Of a stretch of 64,000 bases of DNA, positions 50,486 to 59,439 are shown piece by piece. Each line of letters opens with the position of its first letter. Positions within the stretch are counted from its first letter, which is position 1. The DNA is from Candidatus Bathyarchaeota archaeon. GTDB lineage: Archaea > Thermoproteota > Bathyarchaeia > Bathyarchaeales > Bathycorpusculaceae. Where the stretch lies: assembly GCA_026014725.1 (NCBI GenBank), contig JAOZHV010000022.1:186001-250000 (forward strand), read 5' to 3'. The notes under the pieces are model-generated. The model worked only from the letters and a program-made list of their open reading frames with translations. It did not search any database and was not told where the DNA came from. The position numbers and the translations under genes were made by a program.

Positions 50486-52009
50486 TTACCTCGGTAATCT
50501 TATTGTTACATCTCCCCAGATGCGCATTCTACCTGGTACCGATTCCCCATTAGGTGGGACAGGCAACCAATACCAATTGTCAAGAGGACAGTTATCAAAA
50601 TCATTGTTGTTATGTGTGTCCCTTGAAGCTTGATCTAGAGCAGCTTTTACAGTGTAGCCTTCAGTTAATAGGTAATAATAGAAGAGATATACCCAGTGTG
50701 CATAATTAAAATTGGGATTTGATGCGGGGGTTCTGTACCAAATTGATACTCCTTCAAAACTTATGAAAATATGGTCACTGTAGTCGGGCGCGCCATGATA
50801 ACCGTCATTATTTAATGACCACGGATTAAGATACATCCAAGATGGAAGAAAGCCTGCGCTATGTTCTCCATTAAAAACTCCAATCCAACATGCGCTACTG
50901 TTCGCTAATCCACAAGTCCACAAAAACAAGAAATCATGTGTTGCATGCTTTGCAACGTCGTGTATTGTATAATTCACTGTGTTAAAAATTTCATAGTCTT
51001 TTATTAAATCATCAAAAACATTACCCTCGTCATCGTATATCCTTGTATGGTTAAGCTGGCAACCAGGTTTGTCGCAATTATATCCTGCTGGCCAAGTATG
51101 TCCCTTGTAGAAAACTGTTGAAAAATCATAGTACCGCTCTGATGTAGCCGTAGTGCTATAAACAGTAGATGGTTCAGTGTTTGGCCCCCATGAATCTGCA
51201 AGATAATAATATTTTCCAGTAGCATAAAATAAGTCGTGAATAGCGTCTGAAACACTATCTGATGTTTCTTCTTCCCATGTTGGAACATATGCAAAAGCAT
51301 AGTTGGTTGTACCGTAAAGCATGCTGGTAGGATTCCTTAATATGCCGTAATCGTAATAGGTATCACTGCGATCCATAGAAACTGGACTGGAAAAATCATA
51401 TGTCTTTATGACTTGATTGTTCGAGTTTAGAATTTGCAGATAGTCTACCTGTAGACCAACTGTATTAGCTATCCACGGGTCGATGCTTTTTATCATTATT
51501 GTAACTGTGGAACTATACGCAGACAAGTCCAGAATGTTAGAAGTGTATGTATCCCAGTTGATCCAGCCTCCGTTGCAAGTAGCAGTTCGCCAGCATGCAG
51601 TGGTATACGTGAAGTCAGTAATAGGGTGTTCTTCATTGTTTTCTGTTCTAAACTCGCCTTCATTGATGAGCTTGCGGTTTGCAACATTATTAACAACATA
51701 AACGTAAGCGAGCGTATAGGACGGCCCAGAGTAGTCTAGATACCATCTCCAATAGACGCGTAACTTGTTTCCATGAAGGTAACTCTTGTCAATGTGGAAA
51801 AAAGCATAAGCAGGACCATTTCCGCCCTGAGTGGACATCATCTCAAGAACGCTGCTTGTTGGTTTACTGAAAGTATAGCTTGGATTGTAGCTGGCGTATT
51901 GTTTGTACTCTTTTAGAGCAACGGCGTCTTGATTAGGTACAATTGCTTCTACTGGTTGTATGTTTAGAGTTGCAAAGAGCGATATTGAAAGCAAAAGCAA
52001 TAGCCTCAA
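50486..52009 (-). CDS. Secreted protein with caspase-like (clan CD) His/Cys pattern
   Basis: 507 residues with a signal peptide (1-22). The N-terminal half (about 60-205) is a beta-sandwich with paired Cys/Trp ('ACWRTATCNGGWINW'). The C-terminal half shows STVFYKGH (His304) and HDFLFLWTCGLA (Cys366), separated by 62 residues, each at the end of a hydrophobic strand, as in clan CD peptidases such as gingipains and caspases. No full family match is recognised, so activity is inferred. A likely extracellular protease or degenerate relative. Confidence 0.6.
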   Translation of the reverse strand: MRLLLLLSISLFATLNIQPVEAIVPNQDAVALKEYKQYASYNPSYTFSKPTSSVLEMMSTQGGNGPAYAFFHIDKSYLHGNKLRVYWRWYLDYSGPSYTLAYVYVVNNVANRKLINEGEFRTENNEEHPITDFTYTTACWRTATCNGGWINWDTYTSNILDLSAYSSTVTIMIKSIDPWIANTVGLQVDYLQILNSNNQVIKTYDFSSPVSMDRSDTYYDYGILRNPTSMLYGTTNYAFAYVPTWEEETSDSVSDAIHDLFYATGKYYYLADSWGPNTEPSTVYSTTATSERYYDFSTVFYKGHTWPAGYNCDKPGCQLNHTRIYDDEGNVFDDLIKDYEIFNTVNYTIHDVAKHATHDFLFLWTCGLANSSACWIGVFNGEHSAGFLPSWMYLNPWSLNNDGYHGAPDYSDHIFISFEGVSIWYRTPASNPNFNYAHWVYLFYYYLLTEGYTVKAALDQASRDTHNNNDFDNCPLDNWYWLPVPPNGESVPGRMRIWGDVTIRLPR

Positions 52010-52172
52010 GTAGCTATACGAGTTTTTCTCATTTATTTTTTCCTCGTATAATTAGTGTTGTCTTCCGAAATAATATACAAATCAAACGCTTTTATAATTT
52101 ACGCTATGCTCAGTGTTCCGAAACCTAAAATAAGCGCGTAACAAAACTATAGCAACTTGAGGTTTAAACTAC

Positions 52173-53426
52173 GTGTCATCAATCATCGAAGACCTCATCG
52201 CCAGAAAAGTTTTCAATAACCGAGGAGAAGAAACCATAGAAATCGACGTAATCACCACCTCAGGCTTTGGAAGAGCAGCCGCACCCGCAGGCAAAAGCAA
52301 AGGCAAAGCCGAAGTAGTGAATTACCCAACAGGCGGCGTAGACCAAGCCATAAAAAAAATCGACGACCTCATCGCTCCCGAACTTGCAGGATTAAACGCT
52401 GATTTTCAAGAAGAAATCGACAGCACACTCCACGAAATCGACGGCACTGCTGATTTTAAAAACATCGGCGGAAACACCGCAGTCGCCATCTCTTTAGCAA
52501 ACGCGGAAGCAGCCGCAAACTCTCACGGTTTACTCCTATTCCAATTCTTAGGCGGAAACGCCGCAACCACCATGCCCTTCCCGCTGGGCAACTGCATAAG
52601 CGGAGGCGCACACACTCGCGGCAAAGCCCCCGACATCCAAGAATTTTTGGCGTTGCCGCATGGTGCAGAAAGCTTCTTAGAAGCCCAAACTGCAAACGCC
52701 AAGATTCACAAAAAAATCGGCGAATCCCTGCGAAAGAAAACCACCAGTTTTAACGGTGGAAAAAGCGACGAAGGCGCATGGATAGCCAGCATCGACACCC
52801 AAGACGCATTTGACACAATCGCGCGGGCTTGCGAAGAGGTGGGTAACGAAATGGACTTTGAATGCGGCTTTGGAATTGATGTTGCAGCATCCTCGTTTTG
52901 GAAGCCAAAAGAAGAAAAATACGTCTACAACAACGAGGGCAAAAAACGCGACACTGCCGAACAACTTGAGTATATGCTTGAATTAATCGAAAAATATCAT
53001 TTAACCTATGTGGAAGACCCCTTCCACGAAGACGACTTCGAAAGCCTCGCAGAACTCACCAAAAAAGCTAAGAATTGCATAATCTGTGGAGACGATTTAT
53101 TCACAACCAATACTGAAAGGTTAAATAATGGAATAAAGATTAACGCTGGAAACGCTATCATCATAAAAGTCAACCAGATAGGCACCCTAACCGATGCAGT
53201 TGAAACAATCGAAACAGCCCAAAAGCACGGTTACGACCCTGTCATATCCCACCGCTCAGGCGACACAACCGACTGGCACATCGCGCACATAGCAGTCGCC
53301 TACAAATGTCCCATCATAAAAACAGGTGTGGTCGAGGGCGCACGCATAGCCAAACTAAACGAGCTAATCCGCATCGAGCACTTCCTTGGGGACAGAGCAA
53401 AAATGGCTGACTTAAAAATACGCTAA
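52173..53426 (+). CDS. eno: Enolase (phosphopyruvate hydratase)
   Basis: 417 residues, GTG start (MSSIIEDLIARKVFNNRGEE). Interconverts 2-phosphoglycerate and phosphoenolpyruvate. 'ANSHGLLLFQFLGG', metal ligands in 'GFGIDVAASSFW', 'YVEDPFHEDD' and 'CGDDLFTTN', catalytic Lys in 'AIIIKVNQIGT', and 'SHRSGDTTDWHIAHIAVA'. It is followed at 14 nt by ribosomal protein S2, an arrangement common in archaeal ribosomal/enolase operons. A TATA-like CTTTTATAATTTA lies at about 52087-52099. Confidence 0.96.
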   Translation: MSSIIEDLIARKVFNNRGEETIEIDVITTSGFGRAAAPAGKSKGKAEVVNYPTGGVDQAIKKIDDLIAPELAGLNADFQEEIDSTLHEIDGTADFKNIGGNTAVAISLANAEAAANSHGLLLFQFLGGNAATTMPFPLGNCISGGAHTRGKAPDIQEFLALPHGAESFLEAQTANAKIHKKIGESLRKKTTSFNGGKSDEGAWIASIDTQDAFDTIARACEEVGNEMDFECGFGIDVAASSFWKPKEEKYVYNNEGKKRDTAEQLEYMLELIEKYHLTYVEDPFHEDDFESLAELTKKAKNCIICGDDLFTTNTERLNNGIKINAGNAIIIKVNQIGTLTDAVETIETAQKHGYDPVISHRSGDTTDWHIAHIAVAYKCPIIKTGVVEGARIAKLNELIRIEHFLGDRAKMADLKIR

Positions 53427-53440
53427 AAGAAGATGAAAAA

Positions 53441-54199
53441 ATGTCAGAAGACGAAGTAAAACAAAACCAACCAGAAGAGGAACAAGCAGAGAATCCTCCA
53501 GAAGAAGAAAACATAGAACAAGTAAGCACCGAACCTGAGTATGAAGAAGTTGAAGCTCAGGATGCAACACAAGCTCCAGAGGAAACCCTGCTTCTGCCAC
53601 GAGACACCCTGCTCTCCGCAGGCATCCACATCGGCACAAGAATGAAAACCCTAGACATGGAACCCTTCATCTACCGCGTCAGACCAGACGGACTATTCGT
53701 CCTAGACGTTAAAAAAACAGACGACCGCATCCGAACCACAGCCAAATTCCTCTCCCGCTACGAACCAGCAAAAGTAGCCGTTGCAGCAACAAGACTCTAC
53801 GCACACGAACCAGTCAAAAAATTCTGCCAACTCACAGGCGCAACGCCACTAATCGGCAGATTCATCCCAGGCCAACTCAGTAACCCACAATACCCAAACC
53901 GAGTGGACCCAGAAGTTATCGTGGTCTCCGACCCAAGAGCTGACGCTCAAGCAGTCAAAGAAGCCAGCAAAGTCGGCATCCCCATCGTCGCACTCTGCAG
54001 TACTGACAACGAATTCGCAGGCGTAGACCTAGTTATCCCAACCAACAACAAAGGCAGACGCGCACTAGCCGTCATATTCTGGCTACTGGCAAGACAAGTC
54101 CTACGCGAACGCGGCGAACTAGGCCCAGACAGAGATCCACCGGCAACCATCGAAGACTTCGAAGCCAAAGTAACCCGCGAAGAGGAGGATGAGAGCTAA
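53441..54199 (+). CDS. rpsB: Small ribosomal subunit protein uS2
   Basis: 252 residues. The archaeal S2 core begins near residue 50 ('LLLPRDTLLSAGIHIGTRMK') and includes 'FVLDVKKTDDRIRTTAKFL', 'FIPGQLSNPQ' and 'IPIVALCSTDNEF'. The first 50 residues are an acidic Glu/Gln/Pro extension beyond the usual archaeal core. It overlaps the MEMO gene by 11 nt. Confidence 0.96.
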   Translation: MSEDEVKQNQPEEEQAENPPEEENIEQVSTEPEYEEVEAQDATQAPEETLLLPRDTLLSAGIHIGTRMKTLDMEPFIYRVRPDGLFVLDVKKTDDRIRTTAKFLSRYEPAKVAVAATRLYAHEPVKKFCQLTGATPLIGRFIPGQLSNPQYPNRVDPEVIVVSDPRADAQAVKEASKVGIPIVALCSTDNEFAGVDLVIPTNNKGRRALAVIFWLLARQVLRERGELGPDRDPPATIEDFEAKVTREEEDES

Positions 54200-55058
54200 A
54201 AGTTTGCCAACCCTTCGGCGTCCAACCGTAGCTGGTCAATTCTACGAGGGAGATGCCGAAGCGCTTAGAGCACAACTTAAAGCTTGCTTCCTACACCCGC
54301 TTGGTCCACAAAAACTTCCCAAAGTTAACCTTCACCTGCACCCGCGAAACATCGTGGGCATGGTTTGTCCGCACGCTGGCTACATGTATTCAGGTCCAGT
54401 GGCGGCAACAGCTTTTTACGAATTAGCCCAAGACGGCAAACCCGACACTGTCGTGCTTTTAGGTCCAAACCACACAGGCTACGGCAGCGCTCTCGCGCTC
54501 ATGAACGAAGGCACATGGCAAACACCACTGGGCAACATTGAAATCGACACAAAACTTGCCAAAGCAATACTGCATGAAACACAAATCGTAGATGCAGATG
54601 CAACCGCGCATAGGTTTGAGCACTCGCTAGAGGTGCAACTGCCTTTTCTACAGTTCCTCTACGGCAATGATTTTAAAATTGTCCCCATCAGCTTCTTGAT
54701 GCAGGACTATGCTTCAGCCGTCGAAGTCGGCAGAGCACTAGTCGAAGCCTTAGATACCACAAACTCTGTGGTTATTGCTTCCTCAGACATGACGCATTAT
54801 GAATCAGCAAAAATAGCCGCCAAAAAAGACCATGAAGCACTCAAACACGTCACCGCTATGGATGCCAAAGGCTTCTACGAAACCATTGAAAAGCAAAACA
54901 TCTCAGCCTGTGGGTACGCGCCCATAACCAGCCTAATCACCTATGCGAATGGCATAGTTGCCAAGGAAGCCAAACTTTTAAGTTACCACAACAGCGGAGA
55001 CATCACAGGCGACCACTCAAGCGTCGTCGGCTACGCCACAGTAACCTTCAGAAAATAG
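54189..55058 (+). CDS. AmmeMemoRadiSam system protein B (MEMO1 family)
   Basis: 289 residues, MEMO-type fold related to class III dioxygenases. 'RRPTVAGQFYEGDAEALRAQ', metal-site His in 'CPHAGYMYSGPVAA' and 'LGPNHTGYG', then 'EVQLPFLQFLY' and 'NSGDITGDHSSVVGYA'. Function in archaea is unsettled; usually found with AMMECR1 and a radical SAM gene, neither of which is here. Its position behind enolase and S2 is conserved in many archaea. Shine-Dalgarno GAGGAGG is inside the end of the S2 gene. Confidence 0.93.
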   Translation: MRAKSLPTLRRPTVAGQFYEGDAEALRAQLKACFLHPLGPQKLPKVNLHLHPRNIVGMVCPHAGYMYSGPVAATAFYELAQDGKPDTVVLLGPNHTGYGSALALMNEGTWQTPLGNIEIDTKLAKAILHETQIVDADATAHRFEHSLEVQLPFLQFLYGNDFKIVPISFLMQDYASAVEVGRALVEALDTTNSVVIASSDMTHYESAKIAAKKDHEALKHVTAMDAKGFYETIEKQNISACGYAPITSLITYANGIVAKEAKLLSYHNSGDITGDHSSVVGYATVTFRK

Positions 55059-55060
55059 CA

Positions 55061-57424
55061 CTATTTTGAGAATTGCAGAGTGAATTTGGTGCCTTTGCCC
55101 GCTTCGCTCTCAAAAGTTATTTTGCCGCCCATAGCTTCAGTCATTCGCTTAACTACTGCCAACCCAAAGCCCTGACCCTTAGCCTTAGTAGTCATCAAAG
55201 GCATGAAGAGTTTGTCCTGCACTTCTTTTGGTATGCCTTCTCCTGTGTCTTGGACGTCAATTATGATTTGGTTTCGTTTGTTGGTTACGTTTATGGTTAG
55301 TTCTCCGCCGTTGGGCATGGCTTGCACGCCGTTTTGGATGAGGTTTACAAGTATGCGCTTAATCATTGTTGGGTCAACAGTAAGTTTGGTTGGTTCTTTT
55401 GCGTTGACATTTACTTTGATGTTATCAGGCACCGATACCATCGCCAATGCGTCAGTGATTGCTTTCTTGGCTTGCACTTTCTCTTTCTTGGGGTTTAAGG
55501 GTCTGGCAAAATCTTGGAGATCAGCGATAATCTTATTCATGTACAATATGTTTTCCTCAATACTATGGATGCTCTCAAGCAAGTTCTGTTTAGCCTCATC
55601 CTCTGGTAGCGACTCAACCTCAAGCTTCTCAAGGTACAACTCGCTGGTTATCGCCTGTAAAGGATTACGAATATCATGACCAACCATAGCGGCGGTCGCA
55701 CCAATTGCAGATAATCGCTCAGCATCTTTAAGTTGGCGCGCTCTCTCCTCAGCAAGCTTCTCCATCTGCGAAGCGTACTCTTCAACTTCAACGGCTTTGT
55801 CCTCCAGTATTGCCTGCAGTTCCTTTTGGTTATAGAGTGATTTAGCAAGTTTGACGTTTGAGTGGCTAAGTTTAGAGATTATCTCCGTTAGGCGAGCGTA
55901 GAAAACCATTAGCTGCTCAATTTTTTCTTTGCTGAACCGTGGTACACGTTCAAGTGCGGCAAGGTACGCTTCTCTATTAAAGCCGTATTTCTCAGCTTGG
56001 GTAGCAAACACGTCGCGGTTAATCTTTTGTTTCTCAAAGAAAAATTGACCAAAGAAAACATTGCCAACGTGCTTATTGCCTATATATAATGGTGTTACAA
56101 CTTCTTGCATGTTGTTTTTGCACGTGTAGATTTTTATTTCGCCTTTTTTGAGACTGCCTGAAAATTGCAAGTCGCTTTCTAGACATTTCTCTAATGATTG
56201 CGGATTAATCCTGTGAAACTTTGTGCATATGTCTTGCCAACCCGTGTTGATGAGCACGTTTCCCTTGAGGTCTTTGAGTGCAAACCCCATGTTAGTTACC
56301 TCGTAGAGGTGGTTCATGGTTGCTTGCAAGGAAGACACATCTATGATGTTGGCTAAGTCCTGCTCCTCGATTTCGACATCTGGAGATAATACTGAATCCA
56401 ACTTGAACTGTAGTCGCTCTTCGCTTTCGCGCAATGCTTCCTCAATGGCTTTCCGTTCAGCAATTTCTTGCTCTAGTCTATCGTTAACTTCGGTTAGTTC
56501 TCGGGCGCGGTTTGCCAGCGATACTTCGCTTTGTTTTAGGTTGCGGAATAGCAATTCGAAGGGGTTAGTTAGGCTTGTCTCAACCAGAGCAATGTAAATG
56601 CAATAAAAAGACCCTATGTTTACTAAATGTCCTATCATGTTTGAGATTCCATAAACATCAGTGTACAGTGTGAAGGCCATTTCAGTGGCAATCGCCAATG
56701 CCATGGCAGTCAATAATAGCTTGAAAATGCGTCCGCTGAATTCTCGTCTTTTTTTGATTAAGACAACGATGGAAACGAGTATGATTGCTGATATGACGTA
56801 TTCGCTGCCTATTTTGAAAGGCGTTAGTTGATCTATTATGTCGTTATAGGCTTGCGGAAACACTCCAAAGTAGATTGAAAGAAGAATCAATCCTGAAATA
56901 ATAGTGTAACTTGCAATGGTAATAATTGATTTAACTTTGTGGTGAATCAAAAGTAGCGGCACAAGAAATGAAAAACTAAGTAAGTATCTGGTTGCTATCC
57001 ATAACTGAGTTGCCAAGTTGGCGCCAGCATCTGGGAAAACTCCCATCCCTTTGTATGCTAATGTATGGATTAGAGCCAGTATGGCAACAAAAAGCAGTGC
57101 GATACCGATTATTTTGAAATAACTATTGTCCACTAAGCGTCTGGTATTCCATGCTATGGCAAAGATGGCTATGGCAGTTACTATGCTAAAGATTTCAACA
57201 AAAGTGTGGAAGAGCAGGTAATTTTGCTGGCTCAAATAATACAGTAATACCAAACCCGCGACCGCGATTACAATTATCAGTATCGTCCGTATGTTTGAAT
57301 GTTGAGTTGAGCGATTTTCTCGATAGTCTTTGGCAAAGTCCTCGCTGATTCCCCTCTCACCTCGCCCCTCCAAAGAGTACCCAATGAAAATCTCTTGAGT
57401 ACTTAAAAACAGTTCTGATGGCAA
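55061..57424 (-). CDS. Membrane sensor histidine kinase with MASE3-like and PocR domains
   Basis: 787 residues. About seven to eight helices (48-290) form a MASE3-type membrane sensor. A coiled coil (300-345), a PocR ligand-binding domain (about 360-505; 'DVSSLQATMNHLYEVTNMGF' with Cys residues at 'CTKFH' and 'CLESD'), a second coiled coil, and a kinase core follow. The phospho-acceptor His is in VGHDIRNPLQAI; the ATPase has NLIQNGVQAMP, DTGEGIP and GQGFGLAVV. No receiver gene is adjacent. The stop is 3 nt from the convergent MEMO stop. Confidence 0.92.
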   Translation of the reverse strand: MPSELFLSTQEIFIGYSLEGRGERGISEDFAKDYRENRSTQHSNIRTILIIVIAVAGLVLLYYLSQQNYLLFHTFVEIFSIVTAIAIFAIAWNTRRLVDNSYFKIIGIALLFVAILALIHTLAYKGMGVFPDAGANLATQLWIATRYLLSFSFLVPLLLIHHKVKSIITIASYTIISGLILLSIYFGVFPQAYNDIIDQLTPFKIGSEYVISAIILVSIVVLIKKRREFSGRIFKLLLTAMALAIATEMAFTLYTDVYGISNMIGHLVNIGSFYCIYIALVETSLTNPFELLFRNLKQSEVSLANRARELTEVNDRLEQEIAERKAIEEALRESEERLQFKLDSVLSPDVEIEEQDLANIIDVSSLQATMNHLYEVTNMGFALKDLKGNVLINTGWQDICTKFHRINPQSLEKCLESDLQFSGSLKKGEIKIYTCKNNMQEVVTPLYIGNKHVGNVFFGQFFFEKQKINRDVFATQAEKYGFNREAYLAALERVPRFSKEKIEQLMVFYARLTEIISKLSHSNVKLAKSLYNQKELQAILEDKAVEVEEYASQMEKLAEERARQLKDAERLSAIGATAAMVGHDIRNPLQAITSELYLEKLEVESLPEDEAKQNLLESIHSIEENILYMNKIIADLQDFARPLNPKKEKVQAKKAITDALAMVSVPDNIKVNVNAKEPTKLTVDPTMIKRILVNLIQNGVQAMPNGGELTINVTNKRNQIIIDVQDTGEGIPKEVQDKLFMPLMTTKAKGQGFGLAVVKRMTEAMGGKITFESEAGKGTKFTLQFSK

Positions 57425-57449
57425 GATAAAAGAAACTGCGTTATGGGGA

Positions 57450-58214
57450 TTAGAATTTTTCTAGTGTTTTTTCAAAGAAGGATTTGGTTTTGGCGATTTC
57501 CTCAATTGGGGTTTTATGTTCTATCTCCAACGTTATTGGTCCTTGATAGCCATATCCGTGGAGTGCTGTGAGGAAGGCTGTTAACTGGGGTGTTTCTTTG
57601 GTGAAGGGTCTGTGAGCTTTGTTTGCCATGTGAACGTTGCACACACGCCTGCCATATTTTTCAAGCAGGTTTTCTATTTGTTTGGTCTCTAAGGCGTGAC
57701 AAAAATCAAGTGTTATCCCCATGTCGCCGCCGTCTATTATGTTTAGGATTTCTTCTAGTTGTTCAACGTTTTTGCCATAACCTGTTGAGGTGTATGAGAG
57801 GTTTTCCAGCGCAAGTTTTATGCCCAGAGTTTTTGAGTAATCGTTGAGTTCGCTAAAAATTTCAGTTAAACATTTTTCCCTGACTGGTTTAGATAGCTTT
57901 TTTGAGATGTTGGAGTGAACGGTCATTATTGGCGCTTTCAATCGTCTCGCAAATTCGAGGGATATTTTCCCGTAATAGACTGCTCTGTGTACTTCCACTT
58001 CGTCCTTCACGTGCAAGGCGGCGGAGTGGAGTGTTAGGCAGTTTAAGCCTGAGGCTTCGAAGAGTTCTTTTGCAGTGTAGACTGCGGTGTCGTTTTCTTT
58101 CTTGACCGTCTTCATGTTAAACTCGATGTTTTCAAATCCTAGTTGCTTTACGGTTGCAAAGTTCTCGGTTAAGCTTAGTTTGCTAAAGATTCCGTTTGAC
58201 AAACTCAACTGCAT
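57450..58214 (-). CDS. Sugar phosphate isomerase/epimerase-like TIM barrel
   Basis: 254 residues of the xylose isomerase-like TIM-barrel superfamily (AP endonuclease 2 group). Metal ligands are likely in 'ALENLS', 'ITLDFCHALE', 'CNVHMANKAH' and 'ITLEIEH'. Substrate not predictable. It is 25 nt upstream of the kinase gene's start and in the same direction, so may be its operon leader. Confidence 0.88.
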   Translation of the reverse strand: MQLSLSNGIFSKLSLTENFATVKQLGFENIEFNMKTVKKENDTAVYTAKELFEASGLNCLTLHSAALHVKDEVEVHRAVYYGKISLEFARRLKAPIMTVHSNISKKLSKPVREKCLTEIFSELNDYSKTLGIKLALENLSYTSTGYGKNVEQLEEILNIIDGGDMGITLDFCHALETKQIENLLEKYGRRVCNVHMANKAHRPFTKETPQLTAFLTALHGYGYQGPITLEIEHKTPIEEIAKTKSFFEKTLEKF

Positions 58215-58363
58215 ATCTCAAAGCCCGTTTGAAATAATAGCTGTCGGTGCTATTTTTCTTATCTTTTTTGACGTGAGCAAATGTTATGGTCAAGGAGTTT
58301 TCCTTTATCTTTGGCGTAACAGTTTAATTTTGGCTGGGTGCAATATGCTCTTGGTGCCAGCTT

Positions 58364-58657
58364 GTGGAAGTGAAAGTTCGCTTTTTCACTAACCTTAGAG
58401 AGATTGTTGGTAAACGTGAAGAAGCCGTTAGGTTTGCTGATGATGAAGTGGTAACTGTGGATTTGGTTCTTAAAACGCTCTCTAAAAAATACGGCAACCC
58501 CTTCGATGAATATGTTTACAATGACGAAACGGGGCAACCTAGAAATTTTCTCCAATTTCTCGTTAACGGAACCAGCACTCAAACGCTAAACAGTTTAGAA
58601 ACTTTACTTAAGGACGGCGATGTTTTGGCGGTTCTTCCGCCTGTCGGCGGCGGCTAA
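58364..58657 (+). CDS. MoaD/ThiS-family ubiquitin-like sulfur carrier
   Basis: 97 residues, GTG start. Beta-grasp fold 'EVKVRFFTNLREIVGKREEA' and 'FLVNGTSTQTLNSLETLLKD', ending VLPPVGGG with the Gly-Gly terminus that is adenylylated and thiocarboxylated, or conjugated as a SAMP. It could serve molybdopterin synthesis, tRNA thiolation or protein modification; no partner gene is adjacent. Confidence 0.9.
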   Translation: MEVKVRFFTNLREIVGKREEAVRFADDEVVTVDLVLKTLSKKYGNPFDEYVYNDETGQPRNFLQFLVNGTSTQTLNSLETLLKDGDVLAVLPPVGGG

Positions 58658-58711
58658 GAATTTGCCATTGATACTTAAAAAGGCAGTTCTTTCGAGTCAA
58701 AATTCTGATAA

Positions 58712-58956
58712 GATTATGTGGATTGTGCTGTTGGTACGCTATTGGCAGTTTGTGACAAAATAGTATTTCCAGATAAACACGGGACCTGAGGCTAAATATC
58801 TTTGCAGTTGTTATCGGACCATCAAAACTTGGATTCAAAACTATTCCAATGAAAGAGTACATAATGCCGACGCTTGACAAGTTTGAAGAAATTACTGGAG
58901 CCGACATTCAGTTGCCAAGTAGGTTCAGCATTGAAGGCATGATAGAGTATATGTAA
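58712..58956 (+). pseudogene. Decayed gene fragment
   Basis: Two frames read as ordinary protein and join only by a frameshift near 58780: DYVDCAVGTLLAVCDKIVF, then DLRLNIFAVVIGPSKLGF and, after more sequence, ITGADIQLPSRFSIEGMIEY before a stop. No start codon and stops upstream. I do not recognise the parent family. Confidence 0.4.
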
Positions 58957-59408
58957 CAACAGAAGAACCTTTGCAAACAATGACTCTTTTAAACAAGACA
59001 CAGTGATGGTTCAAGAAAGTGACATTGAATGGGCTATAGAAACTATGGAAACCAATTATCCCAACCTGCAACAGGCAAAAATAAAAAAGATAAGACTGCC
59101 CCCAGACTTGGTAAATTTAAAATTTTACTGTGTGTCCACCTACCGTTTGAGTGCATTTTGTTTTTCATCAATTCGAAGACTTCCTTTCTTATAGCCAAGT
59201 TTTTTAAACATGTTTTATGCTCGTTTTTCTGCAACTTTTAATACATGCTTATTCAAATAATGACCTTTTATGTTCAAAAAACTATCTTTTTTACTGTATT
59301 AGTCAACGGAAAATTTACGCAAATTATTTAAACCTTAACTCACTATAAAGAAAATGGCAGTTTTGGAAAAGATATCTCTGTTTTTTAACCTGCCCAAAAT
59401 AAAAAGAT
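58957..59408 (+). other. Intergenic region with a doubtful short ORF
   Basis: An ATG at 59006 opens a frame to 59194 whose first 35 residues (MVQESDIEWAIETMETNYPN onward) look like protein, but the rest does not; it could be part of the decay seen at 58712-58956. Beyond 59195 is A/T-rich promoter sequence for the surface protein gene, with a TATA-like ATTATTTAAA at about 59323-59332. Confidence 0.3.
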
Positions 59409-59418
59409 AGGAGAAAAA

Positions 59419-59439
59419 ATGAAAAATGCAAATAACTAG
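59419..59439 (+). other. Six-codon leader ORF overlapping the surface-protein start
   Basis: The Shine-Dalgarno AGGAG (59409-59413) is best spaced (5 nt) for an ATG at 59419, which reads MKNANN and stops. The surface-protein ATG at 59426 is 12 nt from the same Shine-Dalgarno, in another frame. Ribosomes may initiate on either, or reinitiate. Confidence 0.4.
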
